Shown one piece after another: positions 1 through 8,359 of a DNA stretch of 64,000 nucleotides (its first letter is position 1; every line of letters starts with the position of its first letter). Origin of the DNA: Pseudomonadota bacterium (GTDB lineage: Bacteria > Pseudomonadota > Gammaproteobacteria > Steroidobacterales > JBCBZW01); the NCBI GenBank assembly GCA_039193195.1, contig JBCCWS010000023.1, positions 25,592 through 89,591 on the forward strand. Reading direction: 5' to 3'. Made by a program: the position numbers and the translations under genes. The notes under the pieces are model-generated. The model was not told the DNA's origin, made no database searches, and saw only the letters and a list, made by a program, of their open reading frames with translations.

Positions 1-183
1 CCGCGCGATGCAGGAGACAACCTTCATTCGCTAGCAAGTGACTCGGTAAGCGGCGCAATGGCACGCCACGTTCTTGGCGTGTTCGACAGCCCAATTCACG
101 CGCAGGGGTTACCGCGCAACCTGCTGGTGTGATCAAGCACGATGGTCGGTCAATTCAGCAACCGACACAAAACTCTAAAAGAT

Positions 184-573
184 TTAGGCGTTTACATTTC
201 TTTCGGCGGTGGCTGAGTACTTGAGGGTCAAGATGTCGAGGCTGCTAGGGCCGCCATCGCTCTGCGCCGCCACGTACGTGGCGCCATCAGGCCCTAGGGC
301 CACCGGCAGTCCTCGGTCCGCGCCATTCGCGCTGCCGATGTAGCGATCGCTCCACAACTCGTTGCCCTGCCTATCGACGGCGACCGTGAGCACGTCTGAA
401 TTCTGGAAGTCGAAGCGCCGGATCAGCTCCCCGGTCGCCACGCTGCGCTCATCGGCACCCACGGCGAGATCCACCAGAGACTCCGACGTCCCGTTGGCGC
501 TTGAGCGATAGAACCAATCAACGTCCAGCGGCTGAGCCGCGAGCGTCGGCCCGAACAGCATGGTGGTGACCAC
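184..573 (-). pseudogene. Truncated secreted SBBP/beta-propeller-like ORF
   Basis: The 129-residue product starts at a GTG, runs through a short hydrophobic stretch ending in an Ala-Ala-Gln that could close a signal peptide, and then shows about two copies of a propeller-like repeat (the last has the pattern Asp-Ile-Leu-Thr-Leu-Lys-Tyr). Proteins with this kind of repeat usually have many copies, so this ORF looks like the N-terminal stump of a longer gene. Codons upstream of the GTG stay open and encode a basic, hydrophobic segment, but no ATG is in frame, so the start is uncertain. It may be a degraded gene or a small real secreted protein. The family assignment is by eye only. Confidence 0.4.
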
Positions 574-1066
574 GATGATCGCGGAAACGGCTCGAACGCG
601 GGATGGAGGAGGTAGGAGAACATCATGACCGGTCGCACTGAAGCCAACAGATGGCTCGATTACAGCCGAACTCTGTCACGAAGACATCACGCGCCCGCCC
701 TAAACCATCCAGCAGTAAGTTCACCACCTTGCGTGCCTCCACCGAGGCCGACCTGCCGGTCGCGACAGAAGAACACGGCGTTGCCTACGGTGGCCGCCCG
801 AAACTGGCGGCCGCCCGGCTCGGCAAACCGCGTAGTCGCCTGAGCATCGACCGCTTGCCTTCGGTGAGTCGGTCCACGAATCTTGTCCTGAACGAACACC
901 CGTGCTGTTGATCCTCGCGTCCACGGCGTGGCGCGCGAGACTGCCCGACAAGCATGTCGTGGCGATTGGTCGCAGATGGACGAGATGGGCTCGTGGGGGC
1001 ACTAGGACGAGCACTCCCCACGAGCAACATCTCTCCTCGCGGCTGCGCGCTTGGCGATGACCGCCC
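574..1066. other. Intergenic stretch with no recognisable gene
   Basis: About 490 bases between the truncated ORF and the PEP-CTERM gene. Several short open frames exist on both strands, but none has a ribosome-binding site with a plausible start or a recognisable motif. Nothing further was identified. Confidence 0.5.
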
Positions 1067-1738
1067 TTAGCGTGGCCGCGCCGTGCGCACGGCGCGCCTG
1101 CGCGAGGCGACCCCCCCGAGAATCCCCATGAGGCCTAGGCCAAACAGCGCTGCCGAGCTTGGCTCCGGCACGCCTATCTGACGCTGACCGATCGCGAACG
1201 GCAGGTCCGCAGAGGCGCTGAACCTCGCATCCAATAGCGGCGGCGCCCCGCCGAAGTCCGTGGCAACGAAGGAAAAGCTGACGCCGCTGAAGGTGGATTG
1301 CCCGAAGTTGAACGCCCCGGAGTAGGTCACAGCGTTACCTCCCGGCAAGAACGTGTTGCCCACGCCATTGGCGATGCTGTTGCCATCTCCGTCCAACAGC
1401 GAGACCAGCGCATCCGGCGGCACCTCCGGCCCGAGGTCGCTGTAGGTGAGCACGAGAGACCACGTGAATCCCGCCTGGCCACCGGAGGTAAGCGTCTTGT
1501 CGTCCGTGAACATGAAGTCCACGTCGAAGGACTGTCCGCCAACGGGCTGACCGATCGCATCGATCAGCTCATCCGTCACGTCGTAGCTAGGCGATATGAC
1601 TGAATCACCGACGTTGCCTGGATTGACGTCGATGATCGCAGCATACGCCGAGTCAGGCTGTGCAATGAACAGTCCGGCAGCGAGCAAGACCGCTGCCCAA
1701 CCGGATAGGCGGCCAGCCAGTGTCAATTTTCTTAGCAT
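1067..1738 (-). CDS. PEP-CTERM sorting domain protein
   Basis: This 223-residue secreted protein has a signal peptide (about residues 1-33, ending in Ala-Tyr-Ala-Ala) and a Gly/Asp-rich beta-type body. Its C-terminal sorting signal starts near residue 190 with Val-Pro-Glu-Pro-Ser-Ser, followed by a hydrophobic helix and a basic Arg-Arg-Arg tail. In the PEP-CTERM family this tripartite tail directs the protein to an exosortase, which processes it for surface or exopolysaccharide-associated display. No exosortase gene is in this window. The body does not match a function I recognise. The gene stands alone and is transcribed away from the alkaline phosphatase gene. Confidence 0.85.
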   Translation of the reverse strand: MLRKLTLAGRLSGWAAVLLAAGLFIAQPDSAYAAIIDVNPGNVGDSVISPSYDVTDELIDAIGQPVGGQSFDVDFMFTDDKTLTSGGQAGFTWSLVLTYSDLGPEVPPDALVSLLDGDGNSIANGVGNTFLPGGNAVTYSGAFNFGQSTFSGVSFSFVATDFGGAPPLLDARFSASADLPFAIGQRQIGVPEPSSAALFGLGLMGILGGVASRRRAVRTARPR

Positions 1739-2420
1739 TCTTAAAACCCCCTGAGGGACGCCGGGACAAGGCCACGGCGATGATCAAGTGAAAATCGGCG
1801 CTCGTTGAGCGCGCTGTACAGGTGGAGACGCATAGTTTTTCGGGGCCTCGCCAGCAGCACAATTGCCCCATTTTTTGCTTCTCCATCGATGTGTACGTAA
1901 TCCGGCCCGCATTTCCCTCAGGCAAGTGACGAGTGGCGCATTAGACTGCCGCTCGCGGCCAGGGCAGGTCTTCCTACCGCCCCCAGCTCGATCGCACCGC
2001 GGTGGGTCGATGCTCCGAGAGCGCAGGCGCGGCGCCAGAATCCGCTCGGTCGAACTTGGCGCAAGAGGGCGCTTCGGCATGGGTCATGACGGCCCAGCCT
2101 TGGAAGGACTTGACGCGCCCGGTCGCGGCCTCGTGCAGGTGACCTCCAAAACAACCGCCACCACCACCGCAGCTGCGGCCCAAACCAATGACCTCGAAAG
2201 CTCGCTCCTCTTCGCTAACCGAACACATCGTCACCGAATACATCTTATTAAACTGAAGTGCGGTCGGCGAAGGAGACTCCGAAATGAAACAATTCCGTAG
2301 GGAAATCATCACAGTCCATTAGCTGGACCGTCATCAAGTTCTGCTCCAATGCGCGGCGCACATGATGACCACTACAGGACGCATGCGCCTGTTCTCTCAT
2401 CTACTCGCAAGGAGCTATCG
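1739..2420. other. Long divergent intergenic region
   Basis: About 680 bases separate the start codons of the PEP-CTERM gene (minus strand) and the alkaline phosphatase gene (plus strand), so promoters for both must lie here. Open frames at 1863-2300 (plus) and 1974-2312 (minus) overlap each other on opposite strands, have low-complexity composition and resemble no family, so I do not call them. Confidence 0.5.
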
Positions 2421-4235
2421 ATGCGATCTATTCTCTTCAGCGCCGCCATCGTGGCGTCCTCGGCAACGGCCTTCAACGCCGTCGCTCAGGATGCGGTCCC
2501 CGGCAACGTCATCTTCTTCCACCCCGACGGGTCGGCGCTACAGCAGTGGAACGCTGCACGCATGTACTGGTACGGCGCGGACGACAACCTCAACTGGGAC
2601 AAGCTGCCCTGGATGGCCGTCTATCGCGGCCACATGGCCGATCGTCTCACCGGCACATCGAACGGCGGCGCCACCACCCACGCCTTTGGCTACAAGGTGA
2701 TCGGGCCGAACTCCTACGGCACCGACGACGGCCGCGACATTCTCTCCCTCTCGGGCTATCCCGGCTCGATCTCGCGCGAGGCGGCTAACAACGGACACCC
2801 GACCGGCCTGGTCAACGACGGCGATATCGCCGGCGAACCGGGCACCGGCGCCTTCTTCGCCGAAACCGACACGCGCGGTGAACCCGAATTCCAGTCCCTG
2901 CAGCTGCTGGGCGGCCGCCCGGGGTTCAACGGGTTCGACGGCAACCCACAGGAAGATCCGGACATCACCGACGGCGAAGAAGACCCGGTCGTCATCCTCG
3001 GCGGCGGGGAGCGCTTCTTCCTGCCGGTGGGTACTCCGTACTGTGGCACGCAGGCACCGACCCTCGACCAACCGCTGCTCGACTGCTTCGTCCACTTCGA
3101 GGCGATCGGCGCAGCGGAGGACGTGCGCGACGGCGCGAACGCCGAGGATGCGATCATCGACAACGGTCCGACCCGCGAAGACGGTCGAAACTTGCTACAG
3201 GAGGCAGTGGAGGATGGTTACGTGGTCATTCGCACCAAGCAGCAGTACCTCGCCCTGCTCGATGACCTCGTCGCCCGACCGCGCTACGCACCGAAGGTGC
3301 TCGGTGTGTTCGCGGCAGACGACATCTTCAACGACCAACCCGAAGAGCGCGTGCGCGCCGCAGGCCTCGTGCGCAGCGAGTTGGACGGCATCCCGCAGGA
3401 CGTCGAGGACTTCGACGATGCGCAAGCGCTGGCCAAGATCGGCGACCTGGTGCTGTGGGGCACGCCCGAGGGCACCTGGGGCCCCGCCGCACACCCAAGC
3501 GCCTTCGAGACGCCGAACTCCACACAACCGCCGACGGTGCAGGAGCTCACGCGCCTGGCAGTGCTCATCTTGGATCGCCGCAGCCGCCGGGACGGCAAGC
3601 CGTTTCATCTAGTGGTAGAGACCGAGTCCACGGACAACATGCCCAACAATACCAACGCCATCGGCACCCTGCGTGCACTCAAGCGCAGCGACGACACAAT
3701 CGGTGAGTACCTCACCTACCTCGCAGGCATCGGCATTTACGCACCCGGCCGGTTCCAGCGCTTCCCGACGCTGATGATCACCGCTGCCGACAGCGATGGC
3801 GGCGGCCTACAGGTGTTGTCGCTCAACCGCGTAGAGGACGTGGATGCGAACGTGGGAACGGTGGCCGCCAACCGCACGGAGCTGCCGGATGAGGTCGAGC
3901 TGCCGAATCCGCTCGATGGTCTTGGCGGACGTGAGGTCTTTCCCCCCTTCCAAGCCGAGGAGGACGCACTGTCAGCCCTACGCCCGCTGCCTGACGGTGA
4001 GGGTGATATCTCCGATGCGATTCCGTCGGCCAGGCTACGCTTTGCGATCAGCTACCCCTCGAGCTCGGACGTTGCCGGAGGAATCATCTCCCGCGCCGCC
4101 GGCCCAAACGCTAACTTGCTGCAGAGCGAGTTCTCCACCCGCTTTGACAACACTGATGTGTACCGCTTGCAGTACGCCACGCTATTCGGCGTCTTGCTAC
4201 CGGACGCGCTAGGCGAGCTTGCGCCCTCGCGGTAG
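2421..4235 (+). CDS. Divergent secreted alkaline phosphatase-family protein
   Basis: The start is the ATG at 2421, preceded by an AAGGAG ribosome-binding site (2410-2415), and gives a 604-residue protein with a clean signal peptide. The alkaline phosphatase fold is recognisable: the first metal-binding segment (Phe-Phe-His-Pro-Asp-Gly, near residue 36), a nucleophile segment (Thr-Ser-Asn-Gly-Gly-Ala-Thr-Thr, residues 79-86), a Glu-Thr-Glu-Ser-Thr-Asp-Asn segment (about 400) and a Thr-Ala-Ala-Asp-Ser-Asp segment (about 453). In classical PhoA-type enzymes the last two regions carry His ligands (Asp-Lys-Gln-Asp-His and Thr-Ala-Asp-His). Here those histidines are replaced, so metal use or activity may differ. 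The long Asp-rich insertions are also unusual. A terminator hairpin follows, so the gene is monocistronic. Confidence 0.8.
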   Translation: MRSILFSAAIVASSATAFNAVAQDAVPGNVIFFHPDGSALQQWNAARMYWYGADDNLNWDKLPWMAVYRGHMADRLTGTSNGGATTHAFGYKVIGPNSYGTDDGRDILSLSGYPGSISREAANNGHPTGLVNDGDIAGEPGTGAFFAETDTRGEPEFQSLQLLGGRPGFNGFDGNPQEDPDITDGEEDPVVILGGGERFFLPVGTPYCGTQAPTLDQPLLDCFVHFEAIGAAEDVRDGANAEDAIIDNGPTREDGRNLLQEAVEDGYVVIRTKQQYLALLDDLVARPRYAPKVLGVFAADDIFNDQPEERVRAAGLVRSELDGIPQDVEDFDDAQALAKIGDLVLWGTPEGTWGPAAHPSAFETPNSTQPPTVQELTRLAVLILDRRSRRDGKPFHLVVETESTDNMPNNTNAIGTLRALKRSDDTIGEYLTYLAGIGIYAPGRFQRFPTLMITAADSDGGGLQVLSLNRVEDVDANVGTVAANRTELPDEVELPNPLDGLGGREVFPPFQAEEDALSALRPLPDGEGDISDAIPSARLRFAISYPSSSDVAGGIISRAAGPNANLLQSEFSTRFDNTDVYRLQYATLFGVLLPDALGELAPSR

Positions 4236-4261
4236 TGCATCGTTCGTGTAGCTTCGCTTCA

Positions 4262-4285
4262 GGAGGGGGCCGTAGCGCCCCCTCC
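4262..4285 (+). terminator. Terminator hairpin after alkaline phosphatase gene
   Basis: A perfect 9-bp G/C stem (GGAGGGGGC paired with GCCCCCTCC) closes a 6-base loop, 27 bases after the stop codon. There is no clear T-run after it, so its strength as an intrinsic terminator is uncertain. Confidence 0.6.
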
Positions 4286-4360
4286 TCCCTGTCGTGCACA
4301 CGGCAACGTTAGGCCAAAACGCCTACTCCGACCAAAGCACCGACTGGTGCTGACGGCAAG

Positions 4361-4523
4361 CTAGTGTCCTGAGTTAGAAGTTCGTTGATGAATTCGCACG
4401 CGAGTTTTGTCCCTGAGCGCGGCGCGACGTGGAGCGTGGCAGGTCCCACGGGAGGAGGAGCAACGTGTTCAGGGGCGAAAGGTGCCGCGAAGTCATCAAC
4501 GAACTTCTAACTCAGGACACTAG
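4361..4523. mobile_element. MITE, copy 1 (31-bp terminal inverted repeats)
   Basis: The 163-bp element begins CTAGTGTCCTGAGTTAGAAG and ends with the exact reverse complement. The first 31 bases (4361-4391) and last 31 (4493-4523) are perfect inverted repeats. It has no coding capacity. A near-identical copy lies at 10112-10276. The outer CTAG may be the target-site duplication, or the element may sit inside a TA duplication as IS630/Tc1-type elements do; the right edge here reads CTAGCTAG. It lies between the alkaline phosphatase terminator and the 3' end of the kelch gene and disrupts nothing. The rest of the 4236-4691 interval holds nothing I recognise. Confidence 0.85.
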
Positions 4524-4691
4524 CTAGTGGGTCGCTTGGCAAACCAAGGAAACCTCAGTCTGGGATGGGGCGGGGTCAGCAAGGCCGTCGGGCGGCCGAG
4601 GCATCGCCATTGGCAACCGGCGCAACGCCGCGGACGCAACCCCTGGGCAGGCCCGAGACAGACCGCTGGGGAGGCGCGGTCTTCGACGCCC

Positions 4692-5777
4692 TTACTTAGG
4701 CGTGAAGCGAGAGAGGCGATCACTCGTACCAGCGCCACCGACTTGCGTCGCACCAGCCACCACGTAGATCGCCCCCTTCAGCGTGACGGCGCCCAGTCCG
4801 TGGCGGGCAACCGGCATCGGCGGTATCGGCGCCCAGCGATCCGCGGCCGGATCGTACACCCACGACTCACGGTGAACGCCTCCCCCATCGTCGAAATACT
4901 CGCCACCGAACACGTAGAGGCGTCCGCCCAATGCCGCCGCGGCGATGCCGCCCTGCGCCGTCGGCATCGGCGACAAGGTCTTCCAGGCCCCGGTGGTCGG
5001 GTTGAACACCTCGTTGCTGGCGCGGTTGCCGTCGTCGACCACCCGGCCACCAACAACGTACAGGCGCCCGCCGATGACGGCGCCGGCCGCGCTGTTGCGT
5101 GCCGTGGGCGCGGGCGGGCCGATCGTCACGGAGTGATCGTCGGGGTCGAACACCTGCATGAGCGAAATATCCCCCTGATCACGCCACTCGGTGTTTCGCT
5201 CACCCGTCGGTCGACGCCCGGTCGCGAGGTAGACTTTGCCGTCGAGCCACGCGGCGACGGTCTCCGACTGCGGGTGCAGGAGACTGGCCACCTTACGCCA
5301 CCGCTCGGCGCCCTCGTCGAGCAGCAGCACGTCCCGGCTGGCATGCCAGCGTCGGCTCCCCCCTGCGATGAAGCCGCCGAAGGCGTACAGGCGATCGCCG
5401 GTCGAGACGAGGTAAAGATGATGGCGTGGCTCCGGCAACGCCGGGCCTGGCGCCCACCGATCTTGCTCCGGGTCGTACACCCACGTCTGATCCGAAATGC
5501 TCTGCGCAGCCATCGGAACATCTGGGCTCAGACCGCCGGCGAGCCAGAGCTGTCCCTTGTGCGCGGCGGGGTACACCTCCTGGACGCGATAGGGAATCTG
5601 CGCAACGCCCTCCCAGGTGCCCGCTGGGCGATGCCCTGGGGCCAACTCACTCGATCCCTCTGCGATCAGCGTGCCTTGCGAGTGCTGCCAAGGCGGCATA
5701 TCACGCGCAGCGCTACGCGGAGCGACAGACATGACGCAGGCGGCAACCACTAGCGAGGAAACAAGGAGGTGACTCAT
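4692..5777 (-). CDS. Secreted kelch-repeat beta-propeller protein
   Basis: The 361-residue product has an N-terminal signal peptide followed by five or six kelch repeats. The hallmarks are paired glycines after a hydrophobic strand (LYVVGG, LYVFGG and LYAFGG types) and a Trp about 20 residues on in segments such as Val-Tyr-Asp-Pro-x-x-Asp-x-Trp. Such a propeller is normally a binding scaffold; no catalytic domain (for example galactose oxidase) is fused to it. The neighbours give no functional clue. A six-bladed kelch sialate mutarotase (NanM-like) is an alternative, since the length is similar, but no sialic acid genes are nearby. Confidence 0.75.
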   Translation of the reverse strand: MSHLLVSSLVVAACVMSVAPRSAARDMPPWQHSQGTLIAEGSSELAPGHRPAGTWEGVAQIPYRVQEVYPAAHKGQLWLAGGLSPDVPMAAQSISDQTWVYDPEQDRWAPGPALPEPRHHLYLVSTGDRLYAFGGFIAGGSRRWHASRDVLLLDEGAERWRKVASLLHPQSETVAAWLDGKVYLATGRRPTGERNTEWRDQGDISLMQVFDPDDHSVTIGPPAPTARNSAAGAVIGGRLYVVGGRVVDDGNRASNEVFNPTTGAWKTLSPMPTAQGGIAAAALGGRLYVFGGEYFDDGGGVHRESWVYDPAADRWAPIPPMPVARHGLGAVTLKGAIYVVAGATQVGGAGTSDRLSRFTPK

Positions 5778-5829
5778 CGGTGATTCCTGACGGCGGAGTG
5801 ATACGAGTGGACAATTGCGTGGCCACTAG

Positions 5830-6009
5830 CCTGGATTATTCATGAGTCGTCGTCGCGAGGGCGACGAATGCCAAGAACACACTCGGGTGTGGCGCGCAGG
5901 GGTCAGGCGCGCAGGCGTACTCGACAGTACGTCGAGCACCTGGAACTAGCACGCGCCGTGTTTTGTCGTGTATCGGCAGCCGCAGTAGATGACTCATGAA
6001 TAATCTAGG
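5830..6009. mobile_element. IS1380-type MITE with CTAG target duplication
   Basis: A 180-bp non-coding element is bounded by about 20-bp inverted repeats, CCTGGATTATTCATGAGTC on the left and its complement on the right with one mismatch. A 4-bp direct repeat, CTAG, flanks it (5826-5829 and 6010-6013). The CCTAGATT-type end is characteristic of IS1380-family termini (ISEcp1 begins this way) and the 4-bp duplication fits that family. Internal short palindromes (for example TCGTCGC/GCGACGA) suggest a folded transcript. The right-hand CTAG supplies the stop codon of the S9 peptidase gene. Confidence 0.8.
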
Positions 6010-8184
6010 CTAGCGTTCACCCACGGCAAGTTCTCTCCCCAAGAACTTCGCGGAGGCCTCGTACGCCGCCAACCAGTTCCGATGCAGCAAGAACCCGTGC
6101 ACCTCGTCCGGAAACACCAACAGCTCCACCGGCGTTCCCTGCCGCCGCAAGGACTCGGTCAGGCTCACGGACTCGCTGAACGGCACATTGCGATCGTCAT
6201 CACCGTGGATGAGCAACACGGGCGCCCGCCAGCGCGAGAGATCCGAGATCGGTGAAGAAAGGCCTGCCACGCGCGCAAACGCCTCGCGCGCCTGCGGATC
6301 GTAGTCCGTCGCAAAATTGCCGATCACCACGTTCCAGTCGTGCACGCCATGCAGGTCGACACCCGCCGCGAACAGATCGGGCGCGCGCGCAAGCCCCAGG
6401 GCGGTGAGGTAGCCCCCGTAGGACCCGCCCCACAGACCGATGCGGCTCGCCTCCACGTCGGCCCGCTGCGCTAGGTACAGCCCGGCACCTACGACGTCAC
6501 GAAACTCTGACGCCCCTCGGGCGCCGTAGTCGAGCGCTTCCCGGAAGTCGAGACCGTAGCCGATCCCACTGCGGTAGTTGACGGACAGCACGACCGTACA
6601 ACGTGATGCCATCACCTGATTGAACGCATAGGCATTCGCGTAGTACTGGCTGGGATGAAAGCCCAGCATCATTTGTCGACGCGAGCCGCCGTGAAAGAAC
6701 AGCAGGCCCGGATGCGGGCCATCGCCGCAGCTAACAGGTGGCGAGAACAACTGCCCGGGGATGCGCATGCCATCGGCCGCGGGGAAGCTCACCGCCTGAG
6801 GGGGCACGAGCGCCTGGGCTGGAAACGCTCGCCCCGACGAGGGCGCCAGGGCGCGACGTTTACCGCTCACCATCGCCACGGCATGGGCGGGGTCGCGGAC
6901 TCCCGACGCAAGAAACACCAGGGTCTTACTGGCGGCCGTATGCCGCGGCGCCCACTCGATGCCGTCGCCTTCGGTCATCGGCGTGAACGCGCCACCCCCC
7001 ACCGCGCTACGCCACAGATGGCGGCGATCGATATCGCCGTGGTTGGAGGCGACGAGAAGGTGGCGCCGATCGGGCGTGAGCTCGGCATGCTGTACCTCCC
7101 CCTCCCCCGGGGTCAGGTCAACCGCCTCGCCGCCGTCGGCCGACACGGACCAGATGTGCAGCCAGTCAGTCTTCTCCCAGGGGAAGAGAATTCGATCGTC
7201 CGCGCCCCACCACAGCCGGTCGCCCACGAACCAATAGCCCGCGCCTAAGGCGCTGCCAGGCCCAGGGGAGGCGCGAAAGATCTCCCGCGTGGCGCCGGTG
7301 TCGACATCGGCCACGTGGATCGACCAGGGTAAGCCCTCACGTCGTGGCATAAACGGGAGCACCTGCGCTTCGTGGGGCTGGCGCAGGAACGCGACCCGGG
7401 TGCTGTCCGGCGACCACACCGGGTAGGTGTCATGGTCCACCGAAGGGTGTAGCCAGGTGAGCGACTCAGCCTCAAGGTGGTAGACACCGACGAATGCGTG
7501 GTCACCGCGATTGGACACGAACGCGATGCGCCCACCGTCCGGCGAGATGGTGAAGCCCGCCACCCCTCGACGGACCGAGAACAGCTGCGTGGGCTCGGGC
7601 GCAGCACCCTCATCGGGCGACGCATCCGGCACGGGCGCCGAGAGCTCGTCGGCCGAAGCCGGGGGGCTCGCCGCCAACGGCGCCACCCAGATCTGGCCGC
7701 CTTGCACGTAGGCGAAGCGTTCGCCGTCGGGGAACACCTCGTAGGTGCCCGTGTCGGCCAACGCGCGCGGCAACCGATCGGCGTCGCTGAAGGGCACGAC
7801 CCAAAGCGTTCGCTTCGCGCCGTCGGGATCGCTGGTGGGGTTGGGGAACTCGCCGTTGCCGTTGGCGCGACCGCCCCTGACGAAGAGCACGGCAGCACCG
7901 TCCGGGCTGAAGGCGAGGCTATCGATCGCCTGGCCGTCGTCCGCCGCGTACTCTGTGATGCGCCTGCCCGCCCAGTCGGGTCCCTCGGCCACCCACACGT
8001 TGCGAACGCCCCGGTAGTTGCGCACCCACGCGACGCGATCGCCGACCGGTGATTCCGTAAGCGCCGTCGCGTGAGCGAAATCCAAGACGCCATCGATGGA
8101 AAGCGGTGTTTGGCTCCCGACGTGGTGAGCGCACAGGCTCAGGGCCAAAAGCGCAATGGCGCGAAGCGTGCGGGACATCCTCAT
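6010..8184 (-). CDS. S9 family (prolyl oligopeptidase-type) peptidase
   Basis: A two-domain secreted serine peptidase. After the signal peptide, an N-terminal beta-propeller with WD40/PD40-like strands (Phe-Ser-Pro-Asp-Gly and Ser-Pro-Asp-Gly-Gly-Arg-Ile-Ala-Phe) covers roughly residues 30-460. The C-terminal alpha/beta-hydrolase carries Gly-Gly-Ser-Tyr-Gly-Gly (Ser about 588), an Asp in His-Gly-Asp-Asp-Asp-Arg-Asn (about 662) and the catalytic His in Asp-Glu-Val-His-Gly-Phe (about 695), the complete S9 triad. I chose the ATG at 8184 because AAGGA lies six bases upstream; the open frame runs further 5' but that extension is not signal-like. The last codon and stop abut the IS1380-type MITE. 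It probably degrades peptides in the periplasm or outside. Confidence 0.88.
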   Translation of the reverse strand: MRMSRTLRAIALLALSLCAHHVGSQTPLSIDGVLDFAHATALTESPVGDRVAWVRNYRGVRNVWVAEGPDWAGRRITEYAADDGQAIDSLAFSPDGAAVLFVRGGRANGNGEFPNPTSDPDGAKRTLWVVPFSDADRLPRALADTGTYEVFPDGERFAYVQGGQIWVAPLAASPPASADELSAPVPDASPDEGAAPEPTQLFSVRRGVAGFTISPDGGRIAFVSNRGDHAFVGVYHLEAESLTWLHPSVDHDTYPVWSPDSTRVAFLRQPHEAQVLPFMPRREGLPWSIHVADVDTGATREIFRASPGPGSALGAGYWFVGDRLWWGADDRILFPWEKTDWLHIWSVSADGGEAVDLTPGEGEVQHAELTPDRRHLLVASNHGDIDRRHLWRSAVGGGAFTPMTEGDGIEWAPRHTAASKTLVFLASGVRDPAHAVAMVSGKRRALAPSSGRAFPAQALVPPQAVSFPAADGMRIPGQLFSPPVSCGDGPHPGLLFFHGGSRRQMMLGFHPSQYYANAYAFNQVMASRCTVVLSVNYRSGIGYGLDFREALDYGARGASEFRDVVGAGLYLAQRADVEASRIGLWGGSYGGYLTALGLARAPDLFAAGVDLHGVHDWNVVIGNFATDYDPQAREAFARVAGLSSPISDLSRWRAPVLLIHGDDDRNVPFSESVSLTESLRRQGTPVELLVFPDEVHGFLLHRNWLAAYEASAKFLGRELAVGER

Positions 8185-8359
8185 TTGCATTCCTTTGGTG
8201 ATCGAGCAGACCGCGGGGGCGAGTTGGCGCAGACTGGACTTGCTGTCATACCCTACGCACACGGCACCGGCCTGAACGTATCCTACCCTCCAAAGTCTCC
8301 GCCACAGGCCGCGCTCAGGGCGGTAGCTGGCGGCAACTTTCCACCGGCGCACCAAGTAC

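Noticed and set aside
186..196. GCGTTTACA resembling a XylR operator half
   Set aside because: Only one half matches, and it lies inside the end of a truncated ORF far from sugar genes.
1863..2312. Overlapping open frames on both strands in the 1.7-2.4 kb gap
   Set aside because: Low-complexity translations, no ribosome-binding site, no family resemblance.
4527..5753. Plus-strand open frame of about 400 codons
   Set aside because: It is the antisense of the kelch gene, whose repeats and signal peptide are convincing on the minus strand.
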